A stretch of DNA of 64,000 nt from Advenella mimigardefordensis DPN7 (GCF_000521505.1 NZ_CP003915.1:1364001-1428000), one strand, 5' to 3'. Shown: positions 49,213 through 58,443, counted from the stretch's first letter. Notes: generated by a model not told the origin, from the letters alone. Program-made: numbers and translations.

Positions 49213-50067
49213 ATGGATCAAGTGTGGTATTTGTTTAAAGCCGTCGTTCTGGGCGTTGTCGAAGGGATAACCGAATTTCTGCCGATTTCCAGCACTGCCC
49301 ATCTGCTGATTCTGGGAGACTGGATCGGTTTTGATTCAGGGCAGTTCAAGGTGTATGAAATCGTGATCCAGCTGGGCTCCATTCTTGCGGTGATGTGGTT
49401 GTATCGGCAGCGCCTGCGTGAGGTTATCGTGGGTACGTTTACCGGGAATCGGACCGAGCAGCGATTTACCATGAACCTGATCATTGCCTTTTTGCCCGCA
49501 GCGGTGATTGGCCTGTTGCTGATTAACCAGATCAATCAACTGCTGGATGGCAAGTTCATGGTGTATGCGTTTACCCTCGTGCTGGGCGGCATCATTATGC
49601 TGTGGGTGGAGCGACGTCCCTCAATGGCCAAACACACCACTTTGCAGGAACATGAGCTGGCGCACCAGACAAGAAACCTGGAAGATATCACCTGGAAGCA
49701 GGCACTGGTGGTGGGGTTTGCCCAATGTCTGGCCATGATACCGGGTACCTCGCGTTCCGGTGCAACCATTATTTCCGGTATGATGGCCGGCATTCATCGC
49801 AAGACAGCCACCGAGTTTTCTTTCTTCCTGGCCATGCCGACGATGATCGCTGCCACGTGCCTGAGCTTATACAAGCACGGCGGTGAACTCAGTCAAAGCA
49901 ATCTGCTGGCCGTGGTGCTGGGCTTTATTGCCGCCTATGTGAGTGCGCTGGTTGTTGTACGTGCCCTGATGCGTTTCCTGTCCAATGCCTCTTATCGTCC
50001 CTTTGGCTGGTACCGTATCGTTTTTGGTATTATCGTTGCGCTTTGGGCCTGGAATCAGGTTGCCTAG
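49213..50067 (+). CDS. uppP: Undecaprenyl-diphosphatase UppP (BacA)
   Basis: A 284-residue multi-spanning membrane phosphatase that recycles undecaprenyl pyrophosphate for cell-wall synthesis; overexpression gives bacitracin tolerance. Both conserved active-site motifs are present: GVVEGITEFLPISSTAHLL near the N-terminus and MIPGTSRSGATIISGMM in the middle. ATG 49213 follows GGAG. The TTG at 49189 has no SD. A Rho-independent terminator follows. Confidence 0.94.
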   Translation: MDQVWYLFKAVVLGVVEGITEFLPISSTAHLLILGDWIGFDSGQFKVYEIVIQLGSILAVMWLYRQRLREVIVGTFTGNRTEQRFTMNLIIAFLPAAVIGLLLINQINQLLDGKFMVYAFTLVLGGIIMLWVERRPSMAKHTTLQEHELAHQTRNLEDITWKQALVVGFAQCLAMIPGTSRSGATIISGMMAGIHRKTATEFSFFLAMPTMIAATCLSLYKHGGELSQSNLLAVVLGFIAAYVSALVVVRALMRFLSNASYRPFGWYRIVFGIIVALWAWNQVA

Positions 50068-50087
50068 TTTACGATCGAACGTATCTG

Positions 50088-50116
50088 AAAAATGCCGGCA
50101 TTGTCCGGCATTTTTT
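50088..50116 (+). terminator. Terminator of uppP
   Basis: AAAAATGCCGG (50088-50098) pairs with CCGGCATTTTT (50105-50115), with a short loop and a T-run. Confidence 0.88.
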
Positions 50117-50218
50117 ATTGCTCGGTTGGCAACATTGCCAGGGCCCGTAGTGTTGTATGATGCTGCTTCTGGCCTGTGCGAGCCATGTCATGGCATTGCG
50201 AGCTAAGGCCATCGCACG

Positions 50219-51085
50219 TTAAGCCGTAGCACGCAGGGCAGCATAGCCGTTACTCAGCACAATCACATTGCGCTCCTGCACGCTGGCCTGAAAGTGGATC
50301 TGGTCCGCTCCTTCGTACCAGATGTTGCAAACCAGTGTTTCACCAGGGTACACCGGCGCTGAAAAACGGGCATCGAAACGATACAGTAAAGCCGGGTCGT
50401 TATCGCAGCATGCCTGTATCACCGCTCTTGCTGCGTGACCGTAGGTGCAAAGGCCATGCAGAATGGGCCGCTCAAACCCGGCGGCAGTGGCGGTATGCGG
50501 ATCGATGTGCAGCGGATTCGGATCGGCATTCAGGCGATAGAGAATGGCGGCATTGGGCGCGACCGGGATGCTGCGCTGATAATCGGGCGCACGTTGCGGG
50601 GCGCCGGGCAGGGCGGGCAAGGCGGCATCGCCCTGACCAAAGCCGCCGTCCGCGCGGCAAAATGTGGTCTGCTGGATGGTAGCCACCAGCGTATTGTCGG
50701 CATCGTACATATTGCGTTCAGCAACGACCAGTGCGCCTTTGTCGGCGCCTTTGTCTATCACATGTGAAATATGTGTTTTGCCGGTCAGGGTACCTTCGGC
50801 AGCCAGTGGCTGATGCCAGGTACTGCGTTGCTCGCCGTGCACCAGCTTGACCCAGTTGATGCCGGTAGCAGGGTCCTGCATCCAGAAGCCCGGGTAGCAG
50901 AGAATGCTGCTCATCGTTGGAAACGCACGCAGCTGCTTTTCATAGACAAATTGCAGTTGTGATGGATCCAGCGGGTCGGCACCCAGTCCGATACCCAGCG
51001 CATACAGAATGCTGTCGTGCTGAGTATAGGTGTGGCGAGTATCGGCAAAATGCCAGTTTTTGATCCGTTGGTAATCCAGTGGCAT
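50219..51085 (-). CDS. MaoC-like (R)-specific enoyl-CoA hydratase
   Basis: A 288-residue double hot-dog protein of the hydratase-2 class (the peroxisomal MFE-2 type C-terminal hydratase). The hydratase-2 motif is in the second half: YRLNADPNPLHIDPHTAT, with catalytic Asp and His, followed by RPILHGLCTYGHAARAVI. It hydrates trans-2-enoyl-CoA to (R)-3-hydroxyacyl-CoA. It lies 17 bp downstream of an SDR that would oxidise that product. Together they mimic MFE-2, used for branched, cyclic or steroid-derived acyl chains. Confidence 0.88.
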   Translation of the reverse strand: MPLDYQRIKNWHFADTRHTYTQHDSILYALGIGLGADPLDPSQLQFVYEKQLRAFPTMSSILCYPGFWMQDPATGINWVKLVHGEQRSTWHQPLAAEGTLTGKTHISHVIDKGADKGALVVAERNMYDADNTLVATIQQTTFCRADGGFGQGDAALPALPGAPQRAPDYQRSIPVAPNAAILYRLNADPNPLHIDPHTATAAGFERPILHGLCTYGHAARAVIQACCDNDPALLYRFDARFSAPVYPGETLVCNIWYEGADQIHFQASVQERNVIVLSNGYAALRATA

Positions 51086-51102
51086 GCGTTTGTTCCTTAA
51101 CG

Positions 51103-52017
51103 TTAGATGGGGTCCCAGTTGATCACGTCGGGCGAGCGCTCCAGTTTATGGAACTGCCCCTGCATGGCCGGAATAGCGATCTGGGCAATCAGCTCCGGCG
51201 TCCAGCCATCTGACATGTGCACAGATCGGACCGGTCGCGGCTGGCTGAACAGGAGAATTTCATTGGCCCGTACCCCGAAAATCTGCCCGGTTACCTCGGC
51301 GGCGGCATCGCTGCCCAGATAGACGGCCATGGGCGCTATCTTATGCGTTTCCATTTTTTGCAGTTTCTCTACCCGCGCTTTCTCTTCAGGTGTTTCGGCA
51401 GGAATCGAACTGGTCATGCGGCTCCAGGCAAACGGCGCAATGCAATTGGACCTTACGTTGTAGCGCGCCATGTCAAGTGCAATCGACTTGGATAGCGCGG
51501 CGATGCCCAGCTTGGCTGCGGAGTAGTTGGACTGACCAAAATTGCCGATCAATCCGGAGGTCGATGTCATGTGCACGTAAGCGCCCGATTCCTGTTCGCG
51601 GAAATAGGGGGCTGCTGCACGACTGACAAAAAATGAGCCATGCAGGTGTACATCAATGACCTGACGCCATTCCTCTTCATTCATTTTATGAAACAGGCGG
51701 TCACGCAAATTGCCGGCGTTATTGACCACAATATCAATACGTCCGAAGTGATCGATGGCGGTTTGTACAATCTGATTCGCTGATTCATAGCCGGCAACAC
51801 TGGCGGTGCTGGGTACTGCGGTACCACCTGCGGCGATGATTTCATCCACCACGGCATGTGCGGGGCCATCAGTTCCTCCCTGACCACTTAACGATACCCC
51901 AATATCGTTCACGACCACTTTTGCGCCCGCCCTGGCATAGGCAATGGCAATGTCCCGCCCGATACCGCCACCGGCACCGGTAACAACCACGACTTTTCCT
52001 GCTGCAATCGAGCCCAT
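51103..52017 (-). CDS. SDR-family 3-hydroxyacyl-CoA dehydrogenase (MFE-2 type)
   Basis: A 304-residue short-chain dehydrogenase. The cofactor motif is GAGGGIGRDIAIAYARAGA, with an Asp-Ile at the adenosine site (VVNDIG) favouring NAD, then NNAGNLRDRLFHKM. The catalytic Ser-Tyr-Lys set is MTSTSGLIGNFGQSNYSAAK. The C-terminal extension is typical of the dehydrogenase unit of MFE-2/HSD17B4-like proteins. It oxidises (R)-3-hydroxyacyl-CoA made by the MaoC protein of the next gene. It is divergent from a LysR regulator. Confidence 0.9.
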   Translation of the reverse strand: MGSIAAGKVVVVTGAGGGIGRDIAIAYARAGAKVVVNDIGVSLSGQGGTDGPAHAVVDEIIAAGGTAVPSTASVAGYESANQIVQTAIDHFGRIDIVVNNAGNLRDRLFHKMNEEEWRQVIDVHLHGSFFVSRAAAPYFREQESGAYVHMTSTSGLIGNFGQSNYSAAKLGIAALSKSIALDMARYNVRSNCIAPFAWSRMTSSIPAETPEEKARVEKLQKMETHKIAPMAVYLGSDAAAEVTGQIFGVRANEILLFSQPRPVRSVHMSDGWTPELIAQIAIPAMQGQFHKLERSPDVINWDPI

Positions 52018-52171
52018 CGGCTTCTCCTGTGAATTTTACTCATCGGCCCGCCGGCACGGCCGGTCGATCCGTTTAGGGATTACTATCTATTGCTGTTGGA
52101 TTTCATGATAGGCCATAATGGCCGACTGCATTGTTCGTATTTCTCAACCACCCCCTTCGTGTAAGCTTAAG

Positions 52172-53080
52172 ATGCGCTATGACCTGACCGATCTCAAACT
52201 GTTTATCAATATTGGTGAAGTCTCCAATCTGACCCGGGCGGCAGAACGCACGTTTCTGTCATTGCCAGCGGCCAGTGCCCGGATCAAAAATCTGGAAGAC
52301 TCGCTCAAGGTTCGTCTGCTGATTCGCCAGGTCACGGGGGTGAGTGTTACACCGGCCGGCGAAGTATTTCTGAAATACGCCAAGGAGGTGTTTGCACAAC
52401 TGGAATGCATGCATGCCGAGTTGCAGCCGTTTTCCACGGGCATTAAGGGCAGGCTGCGCATCATGGCCAATACCGCGGCAACGCACTCATTCATGTCCGA
52501 AGCGCTATCGACTTTTCTGGCCGAAAATCCCGATATTGATATTGAACTGGAAGAAAAACTTTCCAAGGATATCGTCTCTGCCATTCGTGGCGGATCGGTG
52601 GATATTGGCATTGTTTCCAGCAACGTGAACCTGGACGGCCTGGACGCAATTCCACTGTTTCGCGATCAGTTGGTGGCAGTCACTCATTTGTCGCATCCAC
52701 TGAAAGACCTGAACGAAATTTCATTTGAAAACCTGATCGACCGGTATCAGTTTATCGGCATCAATCCTGAAAGCGCGATTCAGGCGTTTCTGGATGATAA
52801 GGCTTACAAGCTGGGTAAGCGCCTGCACCAGCGTGTACACGTGGGCAGTTTTGAAGCGGTGTGCCGGATGGTGGATGCCGGTATCGGGTTGGCTATCGTC
52901 CCGATAGAATGCGCGCGGGCTTACAGCAGGGCGCCGCGTTTGCATATCCTTAAACTCACCGATGAATGGGCCGATCGCGAACGCAATGTTTGCCGTCTGG
53001 CCGGGCGTGATTTGCCTGCGTATGCAGAAAAGTTCATCGGCCATCTGCTGGAGGTATCGCAGCGCATGCATGAGCGCTAA
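52172..53080 (+). CDS. LysR-family transcriptional regulator
   Basis: A 302-residue regulator when started at ATG 52172 (MRYDLTDLKLFINIGEVSNL). An in-frame ATG at 52118 adds 18 residues without family similarity. The N-terminal winged helix is LTRAAERTFLSLPAASARIK, then the linker helix and an effector-binding domain (GRLRIMANTAATHSFMSEAL). It is divergent from the SDR-MaoC pair and is therefore the probable activator of that operon and perhaps of the neighbouring transport and CoA-transferase genes. A hairpin terminator follows. Confidence 0.9.
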   Translation: MRYDLTDLKLFINIGEVSNLTRAAERTFLSLPAASARIKNLEDSLKVRLLIRQVTGVSVTPAGEVFLKYAKEVFAQLECMHAELQPFSTGIKGRLRIMANTAATHSFMSEALSTFLAENPDIDIELEEKLSKDIVSAIRGGSVDIGIVSSNVNLDGLDAIPLFRDQLVAVTHLSHPLKDLNEISFENLIDRYQFIGINPESAIQAFLDDKAYKLGKRLHQRVHVGSFEAVCRMVDAGIGLAIVPIECARAYSRAPRLHILKLTDEWADRERNVCRLAGRDLPAYAEKFIGHLLEVSQRMHER

Positions 53081-53145
53081 GGCAGGGCAGCAGGATGGTT
53101 GACGATGAGTTGATCCGGCAATAGCGGCAGGATAACAAGATGATA

Positions 53146-53177
53146 CAAAAATCAGCGATTAGCGGTGCTGATTTTTG
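53146..53177. terminator. Hairpin terminator after the LysR gene
   Basis: A perfect 11-bp stem, CAAAAATCAGC (53146-53156) with GCTGATTTTTG (53167-53177), 10-nt loop. The T-rich arm acts as the uridine tract. Confidence 0.7.
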
Positions 53178-53285
53178 ATTTGCCTCATTTGGTTTTGTTA
53201 TGGGCGCTCCTATAGTAAACGCAATGGGCTGACAAGCAGCCCATGCGGACCCGGACGAGCGGGGGGTACTGATAAGGAGATTGCG

Positions 53286-53426
53286 ATGTCGCGAATCGCT
53301 TAACTACTTATCCTGATTAGCATGATGTTGTTGCTACCAGCTCCAGCCTACTAATTGGGAGACCGGTGGCGTGACCGCTACGCCGGTTTCAGGCCAAAAT
53401 CTACTAAAGTTCTCCGATGTTGTTAA
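53286..53426 (+). pseudogene. Possible remnant of a small secreted-protein gene
   Basis: ATG 53286 has a perfect SD (AAGGAG) and starts MSRIA, but then meets TAA at 53301. Reading on in the same frame gives a clean signal-peptide-like stretch LLILISMMLLLPAPAY, a second TAA at 53352, then GDRWRDRYAGFRPKSTKVLR and a stop at 53424. Both early stops are one base from CAA (Gln). The pattern suggests a short exported protein that has decayed. It could also be chance, as the hydrophobic stretch is short. No family recognised. Confidence 0.28.
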
Positions 53427-53692
53427 TTTCAGAAAGGGAGATCCCAAATAACATAGAGCAACATCAGGCATCGCTATCAGTTGTGAAAAAAAAGAAAACA
53501 CCACAGACACACTTTTTACGCAAACCCTCTCCTTACGTACTACCCGAAAGACAAACCCCGTCGAGTTAGGCAGCGCCGAGGGACGCCTTCGCGTATAAAA
53601 AACAGCGCATAACGCTTCTCGCGGCATAATAGAATGCTGAACTACCTACAAGAACATCATGTCATTACGAACGTGATAATAAGGAGACTGTT

Positions 53693-54691
53693 TTGAAAAC
53701 CCTGATGATGCAACGCAGAAAACTGCTCACATCCGCGCTTTACGGCGCTGTTGCTGCATATGGCCTGCGACCGGCCATGGCTTTCGCTGCGCAATGGCCG
53801 GCAAAGGCGGTGAATTTTATTGTTCCTTTTGCGCCGGGTGGGCCGGTGGACACAGCGGCCCGCATTGTAACTAACGGCATGTCGCAGCAATGGCAGCAAA
53901 CGGCAGTGATTGAAAATCGTGCGGGTGCCGGTGGCATATTGGGGGCCAGGCTATCGGCTCAGGCTAAACCGGACGGATACAATTACTTTTTTGCCGCCAT
54001 TCACCACGCCATATTACCCAGCCTGAATCAATCCCTGGAATACGATATTCAAAAGGACTTTGTACCGGTTGGCATGGTGGCCCGCTTTCCGATCATATTG
54101 GTCGCTCATCCGTCGCTGAAGGTTAAGTCGGTCAAGGAGCTGATTGCGCTGGCAAAGGCCCAGCCTGGTAAAATTGCCTATAGCTCCTCGGGAACGGGCG
54201 GCGGCACGCATCTGGCAGGCGCCCTGTTTGCCAGTATGGCTCGTATTGAACTGCAGCATGTACCTTATAAGGGAAGTGCGCCAGCAGTTCAGGATTTGGT
54301 GGGCGGACAGGTGCAGTTGATGTTTGCCGACGCCACGTCCGCATTACCATTCATCAAGTCCGGCAAAGTGATTCCGCTGGGCGTCGGCAATCCCCAGCGT
54401 TCCGAGCTGGCGCCGGACGTACCGCCCATTGCTGATGAAGGCCTGCCTGGTTATGAGGCGTATTCCTGGAGTGGCCTGTTTGCACCTGTAGGGACGCCGG
54501 CCGACGTAGTAAAGCAGTTCAATCAAGACCTCAATGTGCAGTTGAAAGACAAGGATGTCATTGCAAAAATGCATGGCAGCGGTTCAGAGGCCATGCCCAT
54601 GACGCCGGACGCTTTCGGTACATTTCTGAGTGACGAAATTGCCAAGTGGCACAAAACCATTACCGAGGCCAACATTACCATTCAGGGCTGA
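53693..54691 (+). CDS. Bug-family (TctC-like) periplasmic solute receptor 1
   Basis: A 332-residue tripartite-tricarboxylate-type binding protein. The signal region MMQRRKLLTSALYGAVAAYG precedes the Bug fold (WPAKAVNFIVPFAPGGPVDT, VIENRAGAGGILGARL, IAYSSSGTGGGTHLAGALFA). The start is TTG at 53693, chosen because AAGGAG sits 6 nt upstream; an ATG pair follows at 53705. Bug proteins capture carboxylates or other small acids, abundantly in Alcaligenaceae. No TctA/TctB membrane genes are nearby, so it may serve a distant transporter or a sensing role. Confidence 0.9.
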   Translation: MKTLMMQRRKLLTSALYGAVAAYGLRPAMAFAAQWPAKAVNFIVPFAPGGPVDTAARIVTNGMSQQWQQTAVIENRAGAGGILGARLSAQAKPDGYNYFFAAIHHAILPSLNQSLEYDIQKDFVPVGMVARFPIILVAHPSLKVKSVKELIALAKAQPGKIAYSSSGTGGGTHLAGALFASMARIELQHVPYKGSAPAVQDLVGGQVQLMFADATSALPFIKSGKVIPLGVGNPQRSELAPDVPPIADEGLPGYEAYSWSGLFAPVGTPADVVKQFNQDLNVQLKDKDVIAKMHGSGSEAMPMTPDAFGTFLSDEIAKWHKTITEANITIQG

Positions 54692-54779
54692 GGTAGCACG
54701 TATCGTGCCGCGCCGCGCATCAGACAGTAAGCGATAGGTAGCGAAAGGAGGTATCGCGGACTGCCTGATGGCTTCACCA

Positions 54780-54800
54780 GCGCGCCCGAAGCGCGCCGGT
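54780..54800 (+). terminator. GC-rich hairpin after Bug receptor 1
   Basis: GCGCGC (54780-54785) and GCGCGC (54791-54796) pair around CCGAA, followed by CGGTTTTAC. It lies between two convergent Bug genes and is a weak intrinsic-terminator candidate. An outer near-perfect repeat (54718-54728 with 54760-54770) lies upstream. Confidence 0.45.
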
Positions 54801-54801
54801 T

Positions 54802-55776
54802 TTACTTCGCTGCCTGTATGCCTGCTTTCGCAGTCACTTCTTCCCACAGGCGATATTCATTGTCGATTCGTGATTTCAATTGCGTGCCGCTGCGCAGTGA
54901 AACGGTGTAGCCGGCTTGTTCCATTTGCTTGCGGTACTCGGGTAACGCAGATACCGCCCGCAGGGCTTCTTCAATCTTCACTGCGGTGGTATCCGGCAGT
55001 TTTGCCGGCCCGACAACCCCATACCAGCCGGTAACATCATAGTCGGCAATGCCTGCTTCAGACATGGATGGTACGTCGGGTAACGCGCGATTGCGTTCTT
55101 TGGAGGTAACGGCCAGTGCGCGTACTTTGCCGCTGTGAATGTAATTGATTGCCGTGCCGGTGATGTCAAACATCATTGAGATTTTTCCGCCAATGACATC
55201 TATCATGGCCGGCGCATTGCCGCGATAGGGGACGTGCAGCATTTGCGTGCCGGTGCGCTGCCTGAGCAGCTCGGCAGACAGCTGGTTGGAGGACCCCACG
55301 CCTGCCGAACCAAAGGACAGGGTGCCTGGATTGGCTTTGGCGTAGGCAATGAGTTCACTGATATTTTTTATCGGCAGCTTGTTATTGACGACCAGTACGT
55401 TAGTGTATTCGACCAGATTGCCCAGGTACCTGAAATCCCGATCCTTGTCGATCTGAATGCCTTTCTGGATATGGGGCGTGATGGTCAGCGTCGGGCTGGC
55501 CAGGAAATACAGTACGCTGCCATCGGCCGGGGCCCGCGCTACACTTTCGGCTGCGATGATGCCGCTGGCACCGGTTTTGTTTTCGATCACAACAGGCTGC
55601 CCGATCTGATCTCCGAAATATTTGGCAAATTGCCGGGCAGCAGTGTCTACCGGTCCGCCAGCCGCATAGCCAACCACCAGTTTGACGGGCTTGTCAGGCC
55701 AGTGAGTATTAGCCCAGACCAGGGCAGGGGCGAGTAGCAACAACAACGCAGGGAAACGCAGATAAGGTGTAGACAT
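54802..55776 (-). CDS. Bug-family (TctC-like) periplasmic solute receptor 2
   Basis: A 324-residue Bug protein with a signal peptide (FPALLLLLAPALVWA, cleavage near VWANTHW). Family segments are WPDKPVKLVVGYAAGGPVDT, QPVVIENKTGASGIIAAESV and LSFGSAGVGSSNQLSAELL. ATG 55776 has GGAG in front; the frame upstream is not part of the gene. It is 78 bp downstream of receptor 3 on the same strand. The ligand is unknown. The next genes upstream encode a CoA-transferase, hinting that the ligand is a carboxylic acid. Confidence 0.9.
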   Translation of the reverse strand: MSTPYLRFPALLLLLAPALVWANTHWPDKPVKLVVGYAAGGPVDTAARQFAKYFGDQIGQPVVIENKTGASGIIAAESVARAPADGSVLYFLASPTLTITPHIQKGIQIDKDRDFRYLGNLVEYTNVLVVNNKLPIKNISELIAYAKANPGTLSFGSAGVGSSNQLSAELLRQRTGTQMLHVPYRGNAPAMIDVIGGKISMMFDITGTAINYIHSGKVRALAVTSKERNRALPDVPSMSEAGIADYDVTGWYGVVGPAKLPDTTAVKIEEALRAVSALPEYRKQMEQAGYTVSLRSGTQLKSRIDNEYRLWEEVTAKAGIQAAK

Positions 55777-55854
55777 GATATCTCCATCGGTCAGTTCGGG
55801 ATAGGCAGGCCCGGAAGTGTTGAGCCTGCCGTCATGCACAGCTGCAGCCAGGTG

Positions 55855-56838
55855 TTATTCAATGCGAGCGCCGGACTGGTCGACCGCCGTTTTCCATTTT
55901 TTGATTTCAGTTGTAATGAGATCTGTAAATTGCTTAGGTGTGGAGCCCTCTATTTCGTAGCCGTATTGGGTGAGTTGCTGTTTGACCGCAGGCGTTTGTG
56001 CTGCATCATTGAACGCCTTGTTCAATTGCATGACGACATCTTCAGGGGTGCCAGCCGGTGCCAGGATGCCGTACCAGCCATTGACAGCAAAGCCGGGTAC
56101 ACCGGATTCTGTCACCGTAGGCACATCGGGCAGAACAGCGGAACGTTTTGTGCCCGTAACGGCAAGGCCTTTGAGTTTGCCCGCCTTCACATGGGGCAGG
56201 GAAGTGGAAATGCTGTCGAACATCAGCGACACTTCACCCGAGAGCATGGCCACGACCGCTGGCCCGCTGCCTTTGTAGGGCACATGGATCATTTTGGTGT
56301 TGGTGGCGCTTTTGAACAGTTCTGCCGCCAGATGACTGGTGTTGCCGTTGCCGGCAGAAGCAAACGTGAGTTTGTCCGGATTCGCTTTGGCGTAGTCGAT
56401 CAGTTCCTGTATGGTGTTGACTGGAGTCTGTCTGGCGGCGGCAACAAGCATCGGCAGGGTCGCCAGCACCGATACGGGCGCAAAGTCCTTTTCAGTATCG
56501 TAGGGTAGCGATTTATACATGCTTGGGTTGATGGCGTGCGCGGCCAGTACCATCAGTACGGTATAGCCGTCTGGTTTGGCGCGTGCCAGTTGTGCTGTGG
56601 CGATGGTGCCACCCGCACCGGGACGGTATTCAAGCACGACAGGCTGGTTGATGGTTTTCTGCATCTGCGCAGCAATCGGCCGGGCCAGCATATCGGCGCT
56701 GCCACCGGGCGGATACGGAATTAGCAGGGTAATGGGTTTGTCTGGAAAGGCATAGGCGCTTGTGCTGAGCGCCAGCCCAACTGCCAGTCCGGTTGCCCGC
56801 AGCATCAGATGCCGCAGTCTATTGAATGTTGTCTTCAT
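55855..56838 (-). CDS. Bug-family (TctC-like) periplasmic solute receptor 3
   Basis: A 327-residue Bug protein with a signal peptide (LMLRATGLAVGLALSTSAYA, cleavage after AYA). Typical segments are FPDKPITLLIPYPPGGSADM, QPVVLEYRPGAGGTIATAQL and LTFASAGNGNTSHLAAELF. The SD AAGGAG precedes ATG 56838. Receptors 1-3 differ clearly in sequence, so they are paralogues rather than recent copies. It lies 239 bp downstream of the CoA-transferase B gene on the same strand. Confidence 0.9.
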   Translation of the reverse strand: MKTTFNRLRHLMLRATGLAVGLALSTSAYAFPDKPITLLIPYPPGGSADMLARPIAAQMQKTINQPVVLEYRPGAGGTIATAQLARAKPDGYTVLMVLAAHAINPSMYKSLPYDTEKDFAPVSVLATLPMLVAAARQTPVNTIQELIDYAKANPDKLTFASAGNGNTSHLAAELFKSATNTKMIHVPYKGSGPAVVAMLSGEVSLMFDSISTSLPHVKAGKLKGLAVTGTKRSAVLPDVPTVTESGVPGFAVNGWYGILAPAGTPEDVVMQLNKAFNDAAQTPAVKQQLTQYGYEIEGSTPKQFTDLITTEIKKWKTAVDQSGARIE

Positions 56839-57077
56839 TGATGTCTCCTTGGATTTTATGTCGCTCCTGACGGGCGGCAATTGATGTTATTTTGTGGTGT
56901 GGTGCAGCAGTTTTTTCAATTACATTTGTTAATTACATTTGTCATGGCTGCCTGCAGGGCGCTTGTCGTCACGAACCGCAAGTGAATACACGCTATTTTC
57001 AACTAAGGGCAGGCAAGGGTTCGGGTTCCTCCTGGCGCTTGCGTGCCACCCGATCCATTGCATCGCCTGCCTGCTTT

Positions 57078-57776
57078 TCAGTCCAGATAGGGTTGCCCTG
57101 CGCTGTCTGTTCGGATGGTCTGGCACGGGCCGTCCATATGCAGGGTGGCCTCACTCAGACCCTGCAACTGTTGCTGTGTCAGCCCCTGCACCATGGCGCG
57201 GATGATAAAGCGGCCTGCGCATACCTGAATAATGGCCAGGTCGGTGTACACATAATCAACCACACCGGCACCGGTCAGCGGATAGGTGCAATGATGCAGC
57301 AGTTTGGCCTCGCCGGTTTTGGTGGTGTGCTCCATCATGACCAGTACCTGCTTTGCACCTACGGCCAGATCCATCGCACCGCCGATCGCGGCAATCGCGT
57401 CGGGGGCGTCGGTAATCCAGTTGGCCAGGTCGCCGTTTTCGGCCACCTGAAAGCCGCCCAGGATCGAGTAGTCCAGATGTCCGCCACGCATCATGGCAAA
57501 TGAATTGGTATGTTCGGTAATCGAGGCCCCCTGCAGCAGGACGATGGGTTTGCGGCTGGCGTTGATAATATCGGTATCTATTTCATCATTGATCGCGCTG
57601 CGTCCCATGCCCAGAATGCCGTTTTCGCTGTGCAGGATAATCTCCCGGTCCGGCGGCAGGTAGTCCGCAACAGACGTAGGCATGCCTATACCAAGATTGA
57701 CATAGGCGCCATCGGGCAGGCTATTGGCGACCAGCCTGGCAATCTGTTCCCGGTTAAGGCGGATATGTTCAGTCAT
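57078..57776 (-). CDS. CoA-transferase subunit B (family I)
   Basis: A 232-residue beta subunit of a 3-oxoacid-type CoA-transferase, with catalytic Glu51 in LHSENGILGMG and the motif YVNLGIGMPTSVADYL. ATG 57776 has GGAG 6 nt upstream and overlaps the end of subunit A by 8 bp. About 20 residues longer at the C-terminus than PcaJ at 9724. It would activate an imported acid by exchange with succinyl-CoA or acetyl-CoA. The substrate is inferred only to be part of the surrounding degradation route. Confidence 0.9.
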   Translation of the reverse strand: MTEHIRLNREQIARLVANSLPDGAYVNLGIGMPTSVADYLPPDREIILHSENGILGMGRSAINDEIDTDIINASRKPIVLLQGASITEHTNSFAMMRGGHLDYSILGGFQVAENGDLANWITDAPDAIAAIGGAMDLAVGAKQVLVMMEHTTKTGEAKLLHHCTYPLTGAGVVDYVYTDLAIIQVCAGRFIIRAMVQGLTQQQLQGLSEATLHMDGPCQTIRTDSAGQPYLD

Positions 57777-58443
57777 GCTGTGCTCCTGCAAGTACGATAT
57801 CTTTCACAAATATGCCCGGTGTCATCACATGTTCGGGATGAATGCTGCCCAGTTCTACGACTTTATCAACTTGTGCGATGGTATGTCTGGCGGCGGTACA
57901 CATGACGGGGTTGAAGTTTCTGGCGGCCCAGCGATAGGTCAGATTGCCCCAGCGATCTCCCAGATGCGCCCGTACCAGCGCAAAATCAGCGTGCAGGGGC
58001 TCCTCCAGTACGTAACCAATACCATTGACCACGCGTACTTCTTTGTTCTCCGATACGCGTGTGCCGTAGCCGGTAGGCGTAAAAAACGGTCCCAGCCCCG
58101 CGCCGGCGGCACGCATTCTTTCGGCCAGGGTGCCTTGCGGAGTGCACTCGAGCTCTATCTGGCCGGCACGAAACGCCTGTGCGAACACATCCGATTGCGG
58201 GGGGCGGGGATGAGAGCAGATAATTTTTCTGACCTGGCCATTTTTGATCAGACCGGCAATACCCACGTCGCGTGTGCCCGCGTTATTGCTGATGAGGGTT
58301 AAATTGCGGGTGCCCATTCTGGCAAGACTGGCCAGCATTTCAAATGGAATACCCGCGTCGCCAAAGCCACCCACCATAATGGATGCTCCCTCGGGGATCT
58401 GGCTCAGTGCCGCTTCGTGTGTGTCTAGAATTTTGTTTATCAT
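57769..58443 (-). CDS. CoA-transferase subunit A (family I)
   Basis: A 224-residue alpha subunit with MINKILDTHEAALSQIPEGA and the CoA-site IMVGGFGDAGIPFEMLASLA. It is encoded immediately before subunit B with an 8-bp overlap and 92 bp after the thiolase-like gene. It differs enough from the pcaI product at 9034 to be a separate enzyme with its own substrate. Confidence 0.9.
   Translation of the reverse strand: MINKILDTHEAALSQIPEGASIMVGGFGDAGIPFEMLASLARMGTRNLTLISNNAGTRDVGIAGLIKNGQVRKIICSHPRPPQSDVFAQAFRAGQIELECTPQGTLAERMRAAGAGLGPFFTPTGYGTRVSENKEVRVVNGIGYVLEEPLHADFALVRAHLGDRWGNLTYRWAARNFNPVMCTAARHTIAQVDKVVELGSIHPEHVMTPGIFVKDIVLAGAQHD

Larger units (their letters stand above)
53081..53692. other. 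Intergenic region with a terminator and a decayed small gene
   Basis: A 612 bp stretch without an intact gene. It contains a terminator-like hairpin after the LysR gene and a decayed short reading frame at 53286-53426, which are listed separately. The AT-rich part before the Bug gene should hold its promoter. The minus-strand frame 53334-53627 lacks an SD and is not supported. Confidence 0.4.

Noticed and set aside
53270..53460. Possible insertion-sequence remnant
   Set aside because: The region looks foreign in composition, but I find no terminal inverted repeats, target duplication or transposase residues.
53334..53627. 97-residue minus-strand frame
   Set aside because: No SD and no recognisable composition; lies across the decayed gene remnant.
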